Below the pieces are notes generated by a model that was given only the letters and a program-made list of their open reading frames with translations, ran no database searches and was not told the origin of the DNA. Shown here piece after piece: positions 35,801 to 43,717 of a DNA stretch of 64,000 nt. Within the stretch, counting starts at the first letter, position 1. Every line of letters starts with the position of its first letter. A program made the translations under genes and the position numbers. Origin of the DNA: an uncultured Clostridia bacterium (GTDB lineage Bacteria > Bacillota > Clostridia > Christensenellales > Pumilibacteraceae); contig CAKQDN010000003.1 of NCBI GenBank assembly GCA_934229275.1, positions 1 through 64,000 on the forward strand, read 5' to 3'.

Positions 35801-37585
35801 TCAGAGAATGCCGCTTTCCTTAATCAGTTTTTCGATGTCGGTACCCTTAATTTTTTCCGTGACGTCTTTCAACAGCAATTTTTCCTTCATCGTAAGTTTC
35901 ATGCTTGTTATGGGTTTTTTATCAAGTGCATAGTACACGGCTTTAAGAAGTTCGCGAACGTCGTATACGCTGCCCCACACTTCGGGTACCGCTCTGTCAA
36001 TATCAAGTAAGGTATAAACCGATTCCATACCGGTACGCATCGAATATTCGATGGTGAAAATGGTGTCTCTCGGCGTTTCGGCAAACTGACCGATGAACGC
36101 AAAGTTTACCACTCCTTCCGGCACGACTTTGGGTCGATCACTGTTCTTTCTCGGACGGAAGAATGCGTTTATGAACGGCATATAGCAAGTAGTAGTGTTC
36201 GCTTTGGTTTTTGCATACTCGTCGATTTTTTCGAGCGGCAAACCGATGTGATACAGCCATTCGCGACAAACTTCTTCACCGGTACATTCGCGCATTGGCT
36301 TTTTGACATAGTTTCCGGGTCTGTCGGTATTGAGCGAATACAGCCATATAAGTACAGACTTTTTATCCTGCGATTTGAACTGGGGCTGACGGTTGATTGT
36401 CCAGGACATATACCAGTTGTCCACGCTGTCCTTGACGGTAACTATGCCGCCGGTGGTGACTCTGCCGGCACGGGGATCTCTGCGGCAGATTTTTTCGATA
36501 TATTCGATAATCTCGTCGTCCGAGGTTTCGACGGTCGCGCTCATCCAATTTGTCTGATCGGGATAATCGCAGTAGTTGTCGGGATTGCCGAACGCAGGAT
36601 CCTGAATTGCGATGTTTTTCCACAAATCCCAGGACTCGCCGCCACCCTTTCTCACTTTACTAAGATCCGGAGCGTGCGTCTGGTCGCCGTAACAACTCGT
36701 GTCGGTGCAACAGCCGTTGGTAATGAACACAAGATCGCTTTCGAGAAGGTCTATTTCGCCTTGCTGTCCGTTTTTAACATATTCGATTTTCTTTGCTACT
36801 TTCTTCTTTCCGTCTATGTCGAATACGACGTTTTTTACGTCCATTCCGTATTCCACCTTAACCCCGTGCGCTTCGAGATACTTCTGAAGCGGAAGAATAA
36901 GACTTTCGTACTGATTGTATTTGGTAAAGCGCAGTGCGGAAAAGTCGGGTAACCCGTCAATGTGATGTACGTATCTCTGGAGATAACGTTTCATTTCAAG
37001 CGCAGAATCCCATGCGTGGAAAGCGAACATCGTTTGCCAATAAAGCCAGAAGTTGCTGTTCCAGAAATTGTCGTCGAAATAGTCGCTTATTTTTTTGTCC
37101 TCGAGATCTTCTTCGGGCGTCATGAACAGTCTGTTTATCTGCATGGCGGCTTCTTTATTGAGTCCGAATTTGTTGTCGGTATGCGCGTTTTCGCCGCGAT
37201 TGACGGTTGCGCGGCAGAGCGAATAGTTGGGGTCTTTTTTGTTGAGTCTGTAATACTCGTCAAGGACGGAAAGTCCGGGGTTCTCAAGCGAAGGAACGTC
37301 GCGGAACATTTCCCACATAACTTCGAAATGGTTGTCCATCTCTCTGCCGCCTCTCATATAATAACCTTGTCCGGCAAACTGTCTGCCGTCGCACGAACCG
37401 CCGGCTATGTCGAGTTTTTCCAGAAGGTGAATATGTTCGCCTTTCATCTGACCGTCGCGAACGAGAAAGAACGCCGCCGATAGACCGGCAAGTCCCGTTC
37501 CGATAATATAAGCCGATTTTCCGTCCACACCCTCGGGTTTGACCGGATGCGCGAACGCTTCGTAATTGCCTGCTCCGTAATACAT
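35801..37585 (-). CDS. ohyA: Oleate hydratase
   Basis: FAD-dependent hydratase (MCRA family, EC 4.2.1.53) that adds water to the cis-9 double bond of oleic and linoleic acid, a detoxification step in gut bacteria. 594 residues, the usual size. FAD motif AYIIGTGLAGLSAAFFLVRDGQMKG near 24-48 and LLEKLDIAGGSCDG near 54-67 are near-invariant family features; GYYMRGGREMDNHFEVMWEMF follows. ATG at 37585 is preferred over TTG at 37591 because GGAGG is 10 bases away. A TetR gene lies just upstream on the same strand, a common arrangement for fatty-acid-responsive control. Confidence 0.96.
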   Translation of the reverse strand: MYYGAGNYEAFAHPVKPEGVDGKSAYIIGTGLAGLSAAFFLVRDGQMKGEHIHLLEKLDIAGGSCDGRQFAGQGYYMRGGREMDNHFEVMWEMFRDVPSLENPGLSVLDEYYRLNKKDPNYSLCRATVNRGENAHTDNKFGLNKEAAMQINRLFMTPEEDLEDKKISDYFDDNFWNSNFWLYWQTMFAFHAWDSALEMKRYLQRYVHHIDGLPDFSALRFTKYNQYESLILPLQKYLEAHGVKVEYGMDVKNVVFDIDGKKKVAKKIEYVKNGQQGEIDLLESDLVFITNGCCTDTSCYGDQTHAPDLSKVRKGGGESWDLWKNIAIQDPAFGNPDNYCDYPDQTNWMSATVETSDDEIIEYIEKICRRDPRAGRVTTGGIVTVKDSVDNWYMSWTINRQPQFKSQDKKSVLIWLYSLNTDRPGNYVKKPMRECTGEEVCREWLYHIGLPLEKIDEYAKTKANTTTCYMPFINAFFRPRKNSDRPKVVPEGVVNFAFIGQFAETPRDTIFTIEYSMRTGMESVYTLLDIDRAVPEVWGSVYDVRELLKAVYYALDKKPITSMKLTMKEKLLLKDVTEKIKGTDIEKLIKESGIL

Positions 37586-37618
37586 AATCAAATTACCTCC
37601 GATTTGTTTTATGGCTAC

Positions 37619-37647
37619 ATTATAATCCCTCGGAAAATAAATTGCAA
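37619..37647 (-). promoter_or_regulatory. Oleate hydratase promoter
   Basis: Minus strand: TTGCAA (37642-37647), 17 bases, TATAAT (37619-37624). TTTTGTCGT occurs twice upstream (37663-37671 and 37704-37712) and might be a half-site for the neighbouring TetR protein. Confidence 0.72.
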
Positions 37648-37728
37648 TAATCGATGTTTCGGTTTTGTCGTATTCTGCGACGGTAAGAAAAAAGTGTAGT
37701 AAATTTTGTCGTTTCGTCCGGATTGTAT

Positions 37729-37761
37729 AAAAAAGCCCGCCTTTTTCAAGACGAACTTTTT
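37729..37761 (-). terminator. TetR gene terminator
   Basis: Twelve-pair stem with G-T pairs between AAAAAGCCCGCC and GACGAACTTTTT; on the minus strand it ends in TTTTTT, 13 bases after the TetR stop. Confidence 0.72.
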
Positions 37762-37773
37762 GTTTTCCGTATT

Positions 37774-38331
37774 TTATTTACAGCCGAAATTTTCAAGCGC
37801 AAGGTTAATCGTGCCGTCGGTTATTCTGCCCACACGCTCGACTATCTCTTTGGGCTTTTCGCGCATGTCGTCGCGAATCCACTCCAAAAGAACTCCGACA
37901 AAGGCATATTTATAGAAATCGGCAATATATTTTTTATCCTCGTCGCTTATCGTCCACCCGCATGATTTTTCATCTACGACGTTTTTCAAAAGCGGATATA
38001 CGATTCGGTACAGATATTGTTCCAGCATTTCGAGAGATACCGAATGATAAATGTTATCGATAAATATTTTATCCTGTTTTGCCAGTTCGAACACGGACAA
38101 AAAACCCTCTTTCCATGTGGCGTAAGTTCGGTTTTCTTTAAGTACTTTGTCGGTATCCTGAATACATATCCATTCCACGAGATCGTACACGTCCTGGAAA
38201 TGATAGTAAAAGGTCTGCCGATTTATTCCGCAGTCGTCGGCAATGTCCTGCACCGTGATTTTATTGAGTTTTTTCTCTTTAAGAAGATTTTTAAGCGAAG
38301 CCGCTATGGCTTTCTTTGTGATATTGCTCAT
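37774..38331 (-). CDS. TetR-family regulator
   Basis: 185 residues. The N-terminal HTH is KLNKITVQDIADDCGINRQTFYYHFQDVYDLVEWI, close to the DhaS-like group that begins with a short TKKAIAASLKNLLKE lead; the C-terminal domain (YLYRIVYPLLKNVVDEKSCGWTISDEDKKYIADFYKYAFVGVLLEWIRDDM) is the matching all-helical ligand domain. ATG at 38331 follows GAGGGAAAATA. It lies upstream of oleate hydratase, separated by a terminator and a promoter, and is the likely repressor of that gene. Confidence 0.9.
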   Translation of the reverse strand: MSNITKKAIAASLKNLLKEKKLNKITVQDIADDCGINRQTFYYHFQDVYDLVEWICIQDTDKVLKENRTYATWKEGFLSVFELAKQDKIFIDNIYHSVSLEMLEQYLYRIVYPLLKNVVDEKSCGWTISDEDKKYIADFYKYAFVGVLLEWIRDDMREKPKEIVERVGRITDGTINLALENFGCK

Positions 38332-38493
38332 TATTTTCCCTCTTCGGTTTTTTACAAGTAAATTATATCCGCCCAACGCAAAAAAGTCAACGAATATGCG
38401 TTAAAAACGCCCAAATCAACGTCGTTATTGCCTCTTGTTTCCGAATAAAAGAGAAAAACGCGCCCCTCTTAAATAAAAAAACGGCTTAGAAGG

Positions 38494-38587
38494 GATCAGA
38501 TTTCTCACTTACGAATAAGACGGCGGCAGGAGCGTACATCAGGTACGTGACTGCCACCGTCTTTATGACGTAAGGGAAATAGATGCG
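38494..38587 (-). repeat. H element copy 5
   Basis: Inner hairpin GTAC-ATCAG-GTAC with long arms: CTTACG-AATAAGACGGCGGCAG pairs with CTGCCACCGTCTTTATGACGTAAG, only small bulges and one G-T pair. Ends at AGATGCG. The flanks AACGGCTTAGAAGGG and CGCCC belong to a larger stem shared with copy 6. Confidence 0.85.
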
Positions 38588-38599
38588 CCCTCTTAAATA

Positions 38600-38729
38600 A
38601 AAACGGCTTAGAAGGGTTGCAGATTTCTCACTTACGAATAAGACGGCGACAAGGGCGCGTACTCGTGGTACGTAACCGACGTCGCCGTCACGCTATAAAA
38701 GCGGAAGATGCGCCCTTATAAGCCGTTTT
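38600..38729 (-). terminator. Large terminator-like stem after tmRNA, enclosing H element copy 6
   Basis: AAAACGGCTTAgAAGGG (about 38600-38616) pairs with CCCTTaTAAGCCGTTTT (about 38713-38729), so on the minus strand the stem closes with TTTTTATTT right after the tmRNA. Inside it sits H copy 6 (38617-38712) with inner hairpin GTAC-TCGTG-GTAC and arms GACGGCGAC / GTCGCCGTC. A second, similar outer stem with H copy 5 follows. The outer stem starts at the last base of the tmRNA. Confidence 0.7.
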
Positions 38730-39100
38730 GGTGGACCAGCGCGGAGTTGAACCGCGGTCTTACCGCCGTAAGAAAGGCTTTCTACACGTTTAGTCTGCGT
38801 TTGGTTTCGAAAAAAAGATTCCGCAGACGAACGCTTTTTTTCATGCCTTCGGAAGTCCTGCGAGCGCGGCAGAAGGTTAAGACGCGCAGGCGGTACCCCA
38901 CTTTGGATGGCGTTTTTCTCTCCGTCGTGGGCAGCGGAAAGAGAAACGGTGCTTAAAAATTAAATTAAGCAGCGAGCGCTACGGGAGCGCTGTAGGTTTT
39001 GCTATTGTTAGCGTTTAAATTTAGGTTTCGTTTTTAACGGAGCCGAACCTCCGACGTGCTTTTCCGTTCCGCAGACGGCAATCGATGCCGTTACTGGCCC
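38729..39100 (-). ncRNA. ssrA: Transfer-messenger RNA
   Basis: 372 bases on the minus strand. The 5' end GGGCCAG pairs with CTGGTCC at the 3' end, followed by A and encoded CCA (38729-38731). The T-arm is CGCGG-TTCAACT-CCGCG. The tag reading frame at 38966-39010 encodes NNSKTYSAPVALAA and ends in TAA; the resume codon could be the preceding GCT (Ala). The ALAA end is the protease signal for ClpXP. It rescues stalled ribosomes together with SmpB, which is not in the window. Promoter TTTACA-18-TAAAAT at 39111-39140. Confidence 0.95.
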
Positions 39101-39110
39101 GTACGGATAT

Positions 39111-39140
39111 ATTTTACCACAAAACGCGGCAATTTGTAAA
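39111..39140 (-). promoter_or_regulatory. tmRNA promoter
   Basis: Minus strand: TTTACA (39135-39140), 18 bases, TAAAAT (39111-39116), 10 bases before the mature 5' end. Confidence 0.72.
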
Positions 39141-39185
39141 GTCTTTAATGAGAAAAAACGGCGAAAGGAGCAAAACGGTGCCGAA

Positions 39186-40622
39186 TTATGCGTTTTCGGC
39201 AGACGTCGGAGCCGTTTCGGACTGCTCGGCGGCGAGGCGCGCGGCGAGTTTTTTCTCGTCTTTATTCATGACGACGGCGAGCCATATCCAGGCGACCGTC
39301 ATGGTAATCGCCCAGGAGAGAGGATAGAGCATGAACAAAAACCACAGTTGTTTATAGAGCGGGAACACGACGTAGATCCAGAAGATACGGAACACGCACG
39401 TTCCCACAAGCACGATCAACATGGAGGTTATCGAATAGCCGACTCCGCGCAGCGAATAAGTCACGACTTCCATTATTCCGTCGAGGAAGTAGGTTCCGCC
39501 TATTATGGCGAGTTTTTCAAACGCGTAGGAGATAATTCTCTGCGTATCCTCGGGGTCGCCGTTGCCGTTCATGAAGATTTTGCAAAGAGGTGTATGGAAT
39601 GCGACGGCAAGACCGCCGGCGACGAGTCCTGCGATCGACACGAACGCGACGCTTATCCACACGCAGCGGCGTATTCTTTTATAGTCGCGCGCGCCGTAGT
39701 TCTGCCCGACTGCGGTGAGAGCGGTTGCGCTTATGCTTGCCATAATCGCGTAGACGTAGCCTTCTATCTGCGATGCGAGCGAGCAGCCGTTGACGACGTC
39801 GCTGCCGAAACTGTTGACGGCGGACTGCAACAGGACGTTGGAGATGTTGAAAAGCGTGCTTTGCAGTCCCGTGGGGACGCCGAGCCGCATGATTTCGCCC
39901 AGCGCTCTGCCGTTTATTTTAAGTTTTTTGAAGGACAGGCGGATAAAGCCTTTGTTTTTAATGAGAGTGATGACGACGAGGATCGCGGAAACCGCCTGAC
40001 TGAACACGGTTGCGATCGCGACGCCGGCTACTCCCATATTAAAGCACACGACGGTGACGATGTTCACGATGATGTTGATGACGCCTGCCGCGGTGAGGTA
40101 GATGAGCGGACGTTTGGTGTCGCCGGTTGCGCGGAGCATGGACGCTCCGAAGTTGTACACCATGGAGAACGGGCAGCCGAGGCAGACTATTTCAAGATAA
40201 GTTGCGGCGTCGTTTAACTGGACGTCGGGCGTTCCCATAACGCCGAGCAGGGGGCGCGCAACGAAGAATCCGACCGCGCCGAATATAACTCCGGCGATTA
40301 CGCTGACGACCATGGACGTATGCAGGACGGTATCGCCGTACTCGGCGTTTTTCGCTCCGAATGCGCCTGCAAGGACTACGCCTGCGCCGACAGATAAGCC
40401 TATGGCGAAGTTTGTCAGAAGCGCGTTGAGCGATCCGGTCGAGCCGACCGCGCCCACGGCATTGTTGCCGACGAATTTACCCACGACTATCATATCGGCG
40501 GAGTTGAACAGCAGTTGCAGAATACTCGTGAGAATAAGCGGCACCGCAAAGGCAAAAATTTTGGGAAACAGTTTGCCTTCCGTCATGTCTATTTCGTGTT
40601 TTTTCAGGGCTTTTTCCGACAT
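39186..40622 (-). CDS. MATE-family efflux transporter 2
   Basis: 478 residues, twelve hydrophobic segments. The start MSEKALKKHEIDMTEGKLFPKIFAFAVPLILTSILQLLFNSADMIVVGKF is the usual clostridial MATE beginning; the second half starts at IMRLGVPTGLQSTLFNISNVLLQS. ATG at 40622 is chosen because the open frame upstream of it (to 40856) is made of repeat sequence. The C-terminus is a short charged tail. It differs in sequence from the MATE gene at 29480, so it is a paralogue and not a recent copy. Substrate unknown. Confidence 0.92.
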   Translation of the reverse strand: MSEKALKKHEIDMTEGKLFPKIFAFAVPLILTSILQLLFNSADMIVVGKFVGNNAVGAVGSTGSLNALLTNFAIGLSVGAGVVLAGAFGAKNAEYGDTVLHTSMVVSVIAGVIFGAVGFFVARPLLGVMGTPDVQLNDAATYLEIVCLGCPFSMVYNFGASMLRATGDTKRPLIYLTAAGVINIIVNIVTVVCFNMGVAGVAIATVFSQAVSAILVVITLIKNKGFIRLSFKKLKINGRALGEIMRLGVPTGLQSTLFNISNVLLQSAVNSFGSDVVNGCSLASQIEGYVYAIMASISATALTAVGQNYGARDYKRIRRCVWISVAFVSIAGLVAGGLAVAFHTPLCKIFMNGNGDPEDTQRIISYAFEKLAIIGGTYFLDGIMEVVTYSLRGVGYSITSMLIVLVGTCVFRIFWIYVVFPLYKQLWFLFMLYPLSWAITMTVAWIWLAVVMNKDEKKLAARLAAEQSETAPTSAENA

Positions 40623-40679
40623 TATCCTTCTCCCGAGCAAATCAATGAAAAGTCCTTTCATTTTAACACAAAAAAAGGC

Positions 40680-40830
40680 GTTTTGCAAGCGAAAACTTAC
40701 TTTTTTAGTAAAAAAGTAAGCAAAAAACTTTTGAGTCAGGTGGGCGTTAATGTCAAAGTTAGTTTTTCTGTTTATGCGTGATAGAAAAACCAACCTCACT
40801 TTTTTGGAAAAAAGCAGGCAACTTGAAAAG
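40680..40830. repeat. Intergenic repeat (modules A and B)
   Basis: CTTACTTTTTTAGTAAAAAAGTAAG with CAAAAAACTTTTGAGTCAGG is an inverted module A (40697-40738). It is followed by a worn module B (AAAGTTAGTTTTTCTG and CAGAAAAACCAACC-like sequence) and half of another A (CACTTTTTTGGAAAAAAGCAGG). It fills the gap between the MATE gene and the exported protein gene. Confidence 0.8.
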
Positions 40831-40832
40831 AA

Positions 40833-40869
40833 TAAAAAAGCCGCCGTCCAAAGCAATTAGGACGACGAC
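40833..40869 (-). terminator. Terminator of the exported TasA/CalY-like gene
   Basis: On the minus strand GTCGTCGTCC pairs with GGACGGCGGC (40840-40869, G-T pairs), followed by TTTTTTATT. Confidence 0.8.
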
Positions 40870-40966
40870 CTTATACAAAAGAAGAGAGAAAAGCAAATTA
40901 GCTTTCCGATCTGTCAAATTAACGTAACTTTATTATCGGTTAACTTCTTTCCGACAACTCTGCCGA

Positions 40967-41680
40967 TTACAACTGTGCGCCTTCGTCGTAGTCTTTACCG
41001 AAAGTATCTTCTTCGACGGAAGCCTGCGTTGCGATTACTTTTATTCCCATTTCGATTTCCGAAACGTCGTCGGGAGTGAGCGCGTTTACTTCGTTACCGA
41101 CGGTTTCGGGCATGCGTATCTGCAAAAGCGTAACGATTGCCTGACCGGGAGTAAGGTCGTTTTCACTGTTCACGCCTTCGCACAAATCTGCAAACGTGCA
41201 TGCTAACCAATTTTCCGAATTGACGTTTTCACGCTTGAACATTGCGGCAAGATAAGTGGTTGCGGCAGTATTGTCGCCTTCTTCGTTCCACGCCTGCGGA
41301 ACGGCGGTAGCGCAATTGAGGTACTGCGACAACTTGTATTCTTCGTTCGATTTGTTAGTTCCCGCCGTTTCACCGACAAAATTGATGCCATACGAATACT
41401 TAAGAGCAACGTTACCCTTGTTGGTAATGCGAAGAGCGATGACCCTGGTGTAGCCGGGTTCCCAGATTATGTCTTTAAACAAATCGTCGGCACCTTTAAG
41501 GTCTCTCCAGGTTTCTCCGTCGAGAGAATATTCGACGCCGACGGTAAGGCTGCCGGATTTAACGACGTTATTGCTCGAAACGGCGGTGTCGGTCAACCAT
41601 GCGTACGTTGCGCCGACCAGCGTGCAAACGCAAAGAGCGATTGCGGCGATTGCACCGAGCAAAATGTTTTTCTTTTTCAT
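40967..41680 (-). CDS. Exported TasA/CalY-like protein with SipW-type signal
   Basis: 237 residues. The N-terminal KKKNILLGAIAAIALCVCTLVGATYAWLTDT is the SipW-dependent signal and cleavage signature (TYAWLTDT) of the TasA/CalY fibre family, which makes amyloid-like surface filaments or biofilm matrix. The rest is a beta-rich domain (SGSLTVGVEYSLDG, ALRITNKGNVALKYSY). The partner signal peptidase SipW is not in the window. It is monocistronic with promoter 41789-41817 and terminator 40833-40869. Confidence 0.85.
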   Translation of the reverse strand: MKKKNILLGAIAAIALCVCTLVGATYAWLTDTAVSSNNVVKSGSLTVGVEYSLDGETWRDLKGADDLFKDIIWEPGYTRVIALRITNKGNVALKYSYGINFVGETAGTNKSNEEYKLSQYLNCATAVPQAWNEEGDNTAATTYLAAMFKRENVNSENWLACTFADLCEGVNSENDLTPGQAIVTLLQIRMPETVGNEVNALTPDDVSEIEMGIKVIATQASVEEDTFGKDYDEGAQL

Positions 41681-41788
41681 AATACTTCTCCTTTACTCCG
41701 TACTGCGGACTCAATCAACGTTTCCGCAAATCGAGTTTCTTTCGCGCGCATACGTTATTTTTGCGCTACGATAAAGAAAATCAATAAT

Positions 41789-41817
41789 ATAATAACACAA
41801 ATTTTTCTTATCGTCAA
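41789..41817 (-). promoter_or_regulatory. Promoter of the exported TasA/CalY-like gene
   Basis: Minus strand: TTGACG (41812-41817), 17 bases, TATTAT (41789-41794), about 108 bases before the start, leaving a long leader. The rest of the gap up to 42015 holds nothing else that I recognise. Confidence 0.72.
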
Positions 41818-42015
41818 CTGTTTGATAGCGATTTTTGCGCTTTTCTTAAAATTTTTCAGGACAAGTTTCGGATTTTGTCGGTTTTTGTCGCAAAACGCAG
41901 AAAATATAGTTTTGCTTGGGCGCGGAGACTTTTTTTGGCGTCCGTAAGCATAAAATCTGGGCACTCCTATGCAATAAGTCGTAACCCGACCGCCCGCGAA
42001 ATCATAAAAATAATT

Positions 42016-43095
42016 ATGAAGATTTGTGTGTACGCGATTGCGAAAAACGAAGAGAAGTTTGTGGGGCGTTGGTATTCGTCGGTAAGCGAAGCGGACGGCG
42101 TGTTCGTGCTGGACACCGGTTCGACCGACCGCACCGCAGAGATTTTAAGCGGACTCGGAGCCGCGGTGAAAGTCAAAAAAATCGAGCCGTGGCGGTTCGA
42201 CGACGCGAGAAACGAGTCGCTTGCGATGGTTCCGTCGGACGCGGACTTATGCGTTTGCACGGACATTGACGAGGTTTTTCTGCCCGGGTGGCGTGAAAAG
42301 TTGGAACGGGCGGCGAAATTAAACCCGAACGCCAATCTCTTTTCCGTGCGCTACGTTTGGTCGCAGACCGAGGACGGCGGCGACGGTATAACCTTTAATA
42401 TAAAGAAAATACACCGTCGGGACGGTTTCGTCTGGAAAGGGGCGGTGCATGAAGTGGTTCAGCCCATGCCGGGCGTTCCGCTCATAGAAGCGGTGGTCGA
42501 GGGCGCGAAAATAGTGCATATGCCCGACCCCGAAAAGTCGAGGGCGCAGTATCTGCCGCTGCTTATTCAGGCGGTGAAAGAAGATCCTCTTAACGACCGC
42601 AACAGTTTTTATCTGGGCAGGGAGTACTTTTTTCGCGGTATGAACGCCGAGTGCGTGAAAGAACTTACTCGGCATTTGTCGCTGCCGACGGCTCGGTGGG
42701 ACGAGGAGAGAAGCGCGTCGCGGCGGTATATGGCTAATGCGTACGTTCGTTTGGGCGACGACAAAAACGCTATGAAAAATTATATTCTGGCAGTGGGCGA
42801 ATACCCGTACTCGCGCGAGCCGTGGATTGCCCTCGCGTCCTTTTCGTACGCTCGCGAGCAATGGGACGGCGTTATATGGGCGGCGGAAAACGCTCTGAAA
42901 ATACAGTCGCCTTCCTCTTCCTATCTCAATCTGCCCGAGAGTTTTTCCGCGTATCCGCACGACGTTCTGTCGATCGCGTATTTCAAAACCGGCAGACCGC
43001 GCGACGCATTAAAAGCCGCTCGCAACGCTCTCGCGCTCGACCCCGATAACGCCCGGATTAAAGCAAATATAGAACTCATGGAAAAGTCGCAGTAA
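42016..43095 (+). CDS. Family 2 glycosyltransferase with TPR-like C-terminus
   Basis: 359 residues. The N-terminal GT2 domain starts KICVYAIAKNEEKFVGRWYSSV, with VLDTGSTDRTAEIL (nucleotide-binding) and the metal-binding DIDEVF near 86-91. The C-terminal half is helical with TPR-like repeats (FYLGREYFFRGMNAECVKELTRHL, RRYMANAYVRLGDDKNAMKNYILAV, SIAYFKTGRPRDALKAARNALALDPDN). Such proteins glycosylate proteins or cell-envelope molecules. The ATG at 42016 is where the family starts; no clear ribosome site is visible. It stands alone on the plus strand. Confidence 0.88.
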   Translation: MKICVYAIAKNEEKFVGRWYSSVSEADGVFVLDTGSTDRTAEILSGLGAAVKVKKIEPWRFDDARNESLAMVPSDADLCVCTDIDEVFLPGWREKLERAAKLNPNANLFSVRYVWSQTEDGGDGITFNIKKIHRRDGFVWKGAVHEVVQPMPGVPLIEAVVEGAKIVHMPDPEKSRAQYLPLLIQAVKEDPLNDRNSFYLGREYFFRGMNAECVKELTRHLSLPTARWDEERSASRRYMANAYVRLGDDKNAMKNYILAVGEYPYSREPWIALASFSYAREQWDGVIWAAENALKIQSPSSSYLNLPESFSAYPHDVLSIAYFKTGRPRDALKAARNALALDPDNARIKANIELMEKSQ

Positions 43096-43104
43096 AAGGG
43101 CGAT

Positions 43105-43717
43105 TTTAATCCCACCGTCTTCTCGCTGACGCTCGAATCCACCTCCCTTGCATAGCAAAGGAGGCTTTAAAGAGGTCGATTTTATAGTTTGCGGGAGGGG
43201 AGACCCCTCCCCTACGGTATTAGGCTGTGAGTGCGTGGCAAAACGAAATTATCCTATTATTGTAGGGACAGGCGTCCCCGACTGTCCGATATAATTAAAT
43301 TACCCTCTCCGTCGCGGCAAGCCGCGCCACCTCTCCCGGAGTGAGAGGCTTTAAAGAGGTCGATTTTAAGCACCAAAGTTTGTGCGCCTTTGTAGGGAAA
43401 GGCGTCCTCGACTGTCCGCACTATTTGTTTACCCTCTCCGTCACAGCAAGCCGTGCCACCTCTCCCGGAGTGAGAGGCTTTAAAGTGCGACTGCCACACA
43501 ACAATAAAAAACAAGGTCGGTTTCCCTGCCATGCTTAAGCAGAAAAACCAACCTTTTTTACTATTCACCTAACTCAAAAGTTTTTTGCCCACTTTTTTAC
43601 AAAAAAGTGCGGCAGAAAGCCAAAGGACGCATGCCCCTACAATAAGAAGCAGACAGTGCGTCTCCCTTACTCCCACTAACTCAAAAGTTTTTTGCTTACT
43701 TTTTTTCAAAAAAGTAA
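43105..43717. repeat. Intergenic repeat block 5
   Basis: In order: E (43111-43170), F (43190-43213), C (43259-43290), D (43302-43355), C (43392-43415), D (43429-43484), B (43505-43560), A (43570-43612), A (43677-43717). The D-C pair is present twice. No gene is visible. The final module A supplies the TGA stop codon (43706-43708) and last residues of the dehydrogenase gene. Confidence 0.88.

Noticed and set aside
38708..38956. Plus-strand open frame of 82 codons over the tmRNA
   Set aside because: The region is explained in full by tmRNA on the other strand, with paired ends and a proper tag frame.
40623..40856. N-terminal extension of the second MATE transporter
   Set aside because: The extra 78 residues come from repeat modules A and B; a ribosome site and the family start lie at 40622.
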